Positions 6,118-7,228 of a DNA stretch of 7,228 nucleotides are shown here, one piece after another. Each line of letters starts with the position of its first letter. The first letter of the stretch is position 1. The notes beneath the pieces are model-generated. The model searched no databases. It saw only the letters and a program-made list of their open reading frames with translations, and was not told the origin of the DNA. The translations under genes and the position numbers were made by a program. This DNA comes from an uncultured Oscillospiraceae bacterium (GTDB taxonomy: Bacteria > Bacillota > Clostridia > Oscillospirales > Acutalibacteraceae), in assembly GCA_900549055.1 (NCBI GenBank), contig URNB01000099.1:1-7228 (forward strand), given 5' to 3'.

Positions 6118-6279
6118 TATGAAAGCGGCGTGATAAAAAATGTCTGCCTTAGAAAAACTCAAAATGCCGCTCACAGAATGAGGAATGAAAACAGGCAGAC
6201 CCGCACAAGCCTGCCGAATATTAAGAAAGCACAGGCAAAAAAAGAAAAACGACAGAATTATTACCCTGCCGCTTTTATA
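6118..6279 (+). ncRNA. Candidate structured RNA (or MITE-like element) with paired ends
   Basis: The ends pair over 12 bp: 6118-6129 (core AAAGCGGC) with 6268-6279 (core GCCGCTTT), one of the pairs being G-U in the plus RNA. Similarity continues inward with gaps to about 24 bp. Inside, GTCTGCCT (6142-6149) and AGGCAGAC (6193-6200) are a perfect 8-bp inverted repeat enclosing CTCA/TGAG (6170-6173, 6179-6182), and GCCTG (6209-6213) pairs with CAGGC (6232-6236). This suggests a closing stem and two inner arms in the plus RNA. On the minus strand, a 9-bp hairpin (6216-6194) with a 4-nt loop is an alternative. The plus promoter starts transcription right at the closing stem, as expected for a stand-alone RNA such as 6S-type RNAs, but I see no known RNA motif. 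Alternatively it is a MITE: 10-bp ends flanked by TA on both sides. Strand and nature are unsettled. Confidence 0.4.
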
Positions 6280-6280
6280 C

Positions 6281-6303
6281 AAATAAAATTTATGTTTTTA
6301 TTT
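6281..6303 (+). terminator. AT-only hairpin after the structured segment
   Basis: AAATAAAA (6281-6288) and TTTTATTT (6296-6303) pair over 8 bp around a 7-nt loop. With no G-C pairs it would be a weak terminator at best, but it lies just past the closing stem, where an RNA starting near 6122 would be expected to end. It also overlaps the minus-strand -10 box at 6300-6305. Confidence 0.2.
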
Positions 6304-6327
6304 TAACACAATGCGTCAATTTGTCAA
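6300..6327 (-). promoter_or_regulatory. Minus-strand promoter facing the structured segment
   Basis: The minus strand reads TTGACA (6327-6322), then a 16-bp spacer, then TAAAAT (6305-6300). Transcription would start near 6293 and run into the inverted-repeat segment antisense to the plus-strand promoter at 6088-6116. It serves no recognised gene. The AT-rich setting makes chance matches more likely than for the other promoters, although the -35 box is perfect. Confidence 0.45.
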
Positions 6328-6429
6328 GAAATTTGTTACAAAAAAATGAATTTTGCGCATTTTTTTACTTTTTGCACAAAACAAAAAGTCGTAATTCAGT
6401 ATTTTCAATAGTCAAGGTGTGAGAATATT

Positions 6430-7228
6430 TTGCAAAAAAACGATGAAACCGTTCTTGAAATAATCGATATGACATCAGACGGCAGCGGCATAGGCAAATG
6501 CGGCGGCATGGCTGTCTTCGTTCCGATGACCGCAATCGGCGATACGGCTTTGGTGAAAATTCTCAAGGTCAAAAAGAGCTTTGCCTACGGAAAGCTTATC
6601 GAAATCATCAAGCCGTCGCCCGATAGAGCGGAAAACGACTGTCCCTCATTTTCGCAGTGCGGCGGCTGCGTATACCGCCATATAAGCTATGACGCGGAAT
6701 GCCGAATCAAATCCGATAAGGTATATGAAGCGATAAAACGAATCGGCGGAACAGATATGCCGCCCATGCCGATAATTTGCTCTGGCAGCAGCGACCGCTA
6801 CCGCAACAAGGCGCAATATCCGCTCACGGCAGACGGAGAGGCGGGCTTCTATGCCTTTCATTCCCACAGAATCGTTAAATGCCGCGACTGCGCTTTGCAG
6901 CCCGAAGCCTTTTCGCAGATAACCGATGCCTGCCGAAGCTGGATCATAGAAAACAATATATCTGTTTACAATGAGGAAAGGCATTCCGGGCTTCTGCGCC
7001 ATATATACCTCCGAATAGCCGAAGCGACCGGGGAAATTATGGTGTGCGCCGTTATCAACGGTAAGACACTTCCCTGCTCCGATGATTTTACCGACCGCGT
7101 CACAGCAGCCTGCAGCGCGGTAAAGAGCATTCAGATAAATATCAACACCGAAAAAACCAATGTGATTTTGGGCGATGTAAAGTGCGACTCTATGGATGTT
7201 CGCGGCGATGATCACGCAAGAGATGGAA
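6430..7228 (+). CDS. rlmD: 23S rRNA (uracil-C5)-methyltransferase, RumA/RlmD type, 5' part
   Basis: This is the N-terminal 266 residues of an S-adenosylmethionine-dependent m5U methyltransferase of the TrmA/RumA family, cytosolic and acting on ribosomal RNA. Residues about 6-60 match a TRAM RNA-binding domain (VLEIIDMTSDGSGIGK, then VFVPMTAIGDTALVKI). The [4Fe-4S] ligands are C71, C77 and C80 (CPSFSQCGGC), with the same C-x5-C-x2-C spacing as E. coli RumA, and a later fourth cysteine, probably C154 (KCRDCALQP). The SAM-binding and catalytic-cysteine domain lies beyond the window. The start is TTG at 6430, with AAGGTG (6414-6419) 10 nt upstream and an in-frame stop at 6409. The only early ATG (6469) would remove the first TRAM strand. 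The exact target (U1939, U747 or both, as in the RlmCD form of Bacillus) cannot be told from this part. No nearby promoter is evident. Confidence 0.9.
   Translation, partial: MQKNDETVLEIIDMTSDGSGIGKCGGMAVFVPMTAIGDTALVKILKVKKSFAYGKLIEIIKPSPDRAENDCPSFSQCGGCVYRHISYDAECRIKSDKVYEAIKRIGGTDMPPMPIICSGSSDRYRNKAQYPLTADGEAGFYAFHSHRIVKCRDCALQPEAFSQITDACRSWIIENNISVYNEERHSGLLRHIYLRIAEATGEIMVCAVINGKTLPCSDDFTDRVTAACSAVKSIQININTEKTNVILGDVKCDSMDVRGDDHARDG

Larger units (their letters stand above)
5963..6429. other. Gene-free stretch rich in promoters and inverted repeats
   Basis: No convincing protein-coding gene lies in these 467 bases. The stretch holds the leader, operator-like palindrome and promoter of the small minus-strand gene (to 6047), a plus-strand promoter (6088-6116), a 162-bp segment with terminal inverted repeats (6118-6279), an AT-only hairpin (6281-6303), a minus-strand promoter (6300-6327), and a very AT-rich tract up to the ribosome site of the methyltransferase gene (6414-6419). 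Within that tract, TTTTGCGCA (6351-6359) and TGCACAAAA (6373-6381) form an 8-of-9 inverted repeat that pairs better on the minus strand. No clear promoter was found between 6330 and 6429. Confidence 0.6.

Noticed and set aside
6193..6236. Repeated GGCAG/CAGGC words suggesting a CRISPR or tandem array
   Set aside because: The units are only 5-8 bp, are not regularly spaced, and are better explained as stem arms.
6118..6279. Identification of the folded segment as 6S RNA, SRP RNA or a known riboswitch
   Set aside because: The paired ends and length fit 6S-type RNAs in outline, but I can name no conserved sequence of any of these families in it. It is left as an unnamed candidate.
6049..6282. 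Minus-strand frame of 77 residues with a hydrophobic N-terminus (VIILSFFFFCLCFL) resembling a signal peptide or type I toxin
   Set aside because: Its only standard start is a TTG without a Shine-Dalgarno, the hydrophobic run comes from a T-rich tract, and the frame is laid over the inverted-repeat segment and the promoter of the small gene. It would deserve another look if a minus-strand transcript from about 6293 were found.
6067..6306. Plus-strand frame of 79 residues across the inverted-repeat segment
   Set aside because: The start lies upstream of the promoter at 6088-6116, no ribosome site precedes it, and the composition (Lys/Asn/Gln-rich from A-rich DNA) does not look like a protein.
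6646..7215. 189-residue minus-strand frame at the right end
   Set aside because: It is a shadow of the methyltransferase gene, whose plus-strand frame has the TRAM and iron-sulfur motifs.

Overview
The window looks like chromosomal DNA from a low-to-mid GC Firmicute, most likely a gut-type member of the Clostridia. The basis is AGGAGG-like ribosome sites, consensus sigma-A promoters (TTGACA, 17 bp, TATAAT), the eukaryote-like form of PurB, a formate-tetrahydrofolate ligase gene and an AraC regulator of the Clostridia style. No plasmid, phage or transposase gene is visible. The taxonomic call is an inference.

Left half (87-4534): a perfect promoter drives a tight three-gene operon, purB-glyA-fhs, with gaps of 11 and 22 bp. 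The three products link purine synthesis to its one-carbon supply. GlyA makes glycine and 5,10-methylene-THF from serine, Fhs makes 10-formyl-THF from formate (the formyl donor used in purine ring synthesis), and PurB carries out the two fumarate-releasing steps. The last codons of fhs overlap by 4 bp with a convergent gene on the other strand.

Middle (4531-5962): a stand-alone FeoA-type small protein (minus strand) is divergent from an AraC-family regulator (plus strand). The short space between them, and the start of feoA, hold two dyads. One of these places the feoA Shine-Dalgarno in a loop. The regulator converges on a small acidic protein of unknown function (minus strand), and the two share a hairpin terminator. 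The small gene has a perfect sigma-A promoter and a 9-bp AT-rich palindrome where transcription should begin.

Gene-free stretch (5963-6429): the most interesting part of the window. Besides the promoter and operator of the small gene it holds a 162-bp segment bounded by 12-bp inverted repeats and containing further strong inverted repeats. A good promoter points into it from each side. It does not look protein-coding. It could be a small structured RNA, the structured leader of the next gene, or a tiny MITE-like element.

Right end (6430-7228): the start of a 23S rRNA m5U methyltransferase gene (RumA/RlmD type) with a TTG start and the iron-sulfur cysteine motif. It is cut by the window edge before the catalytic domain.
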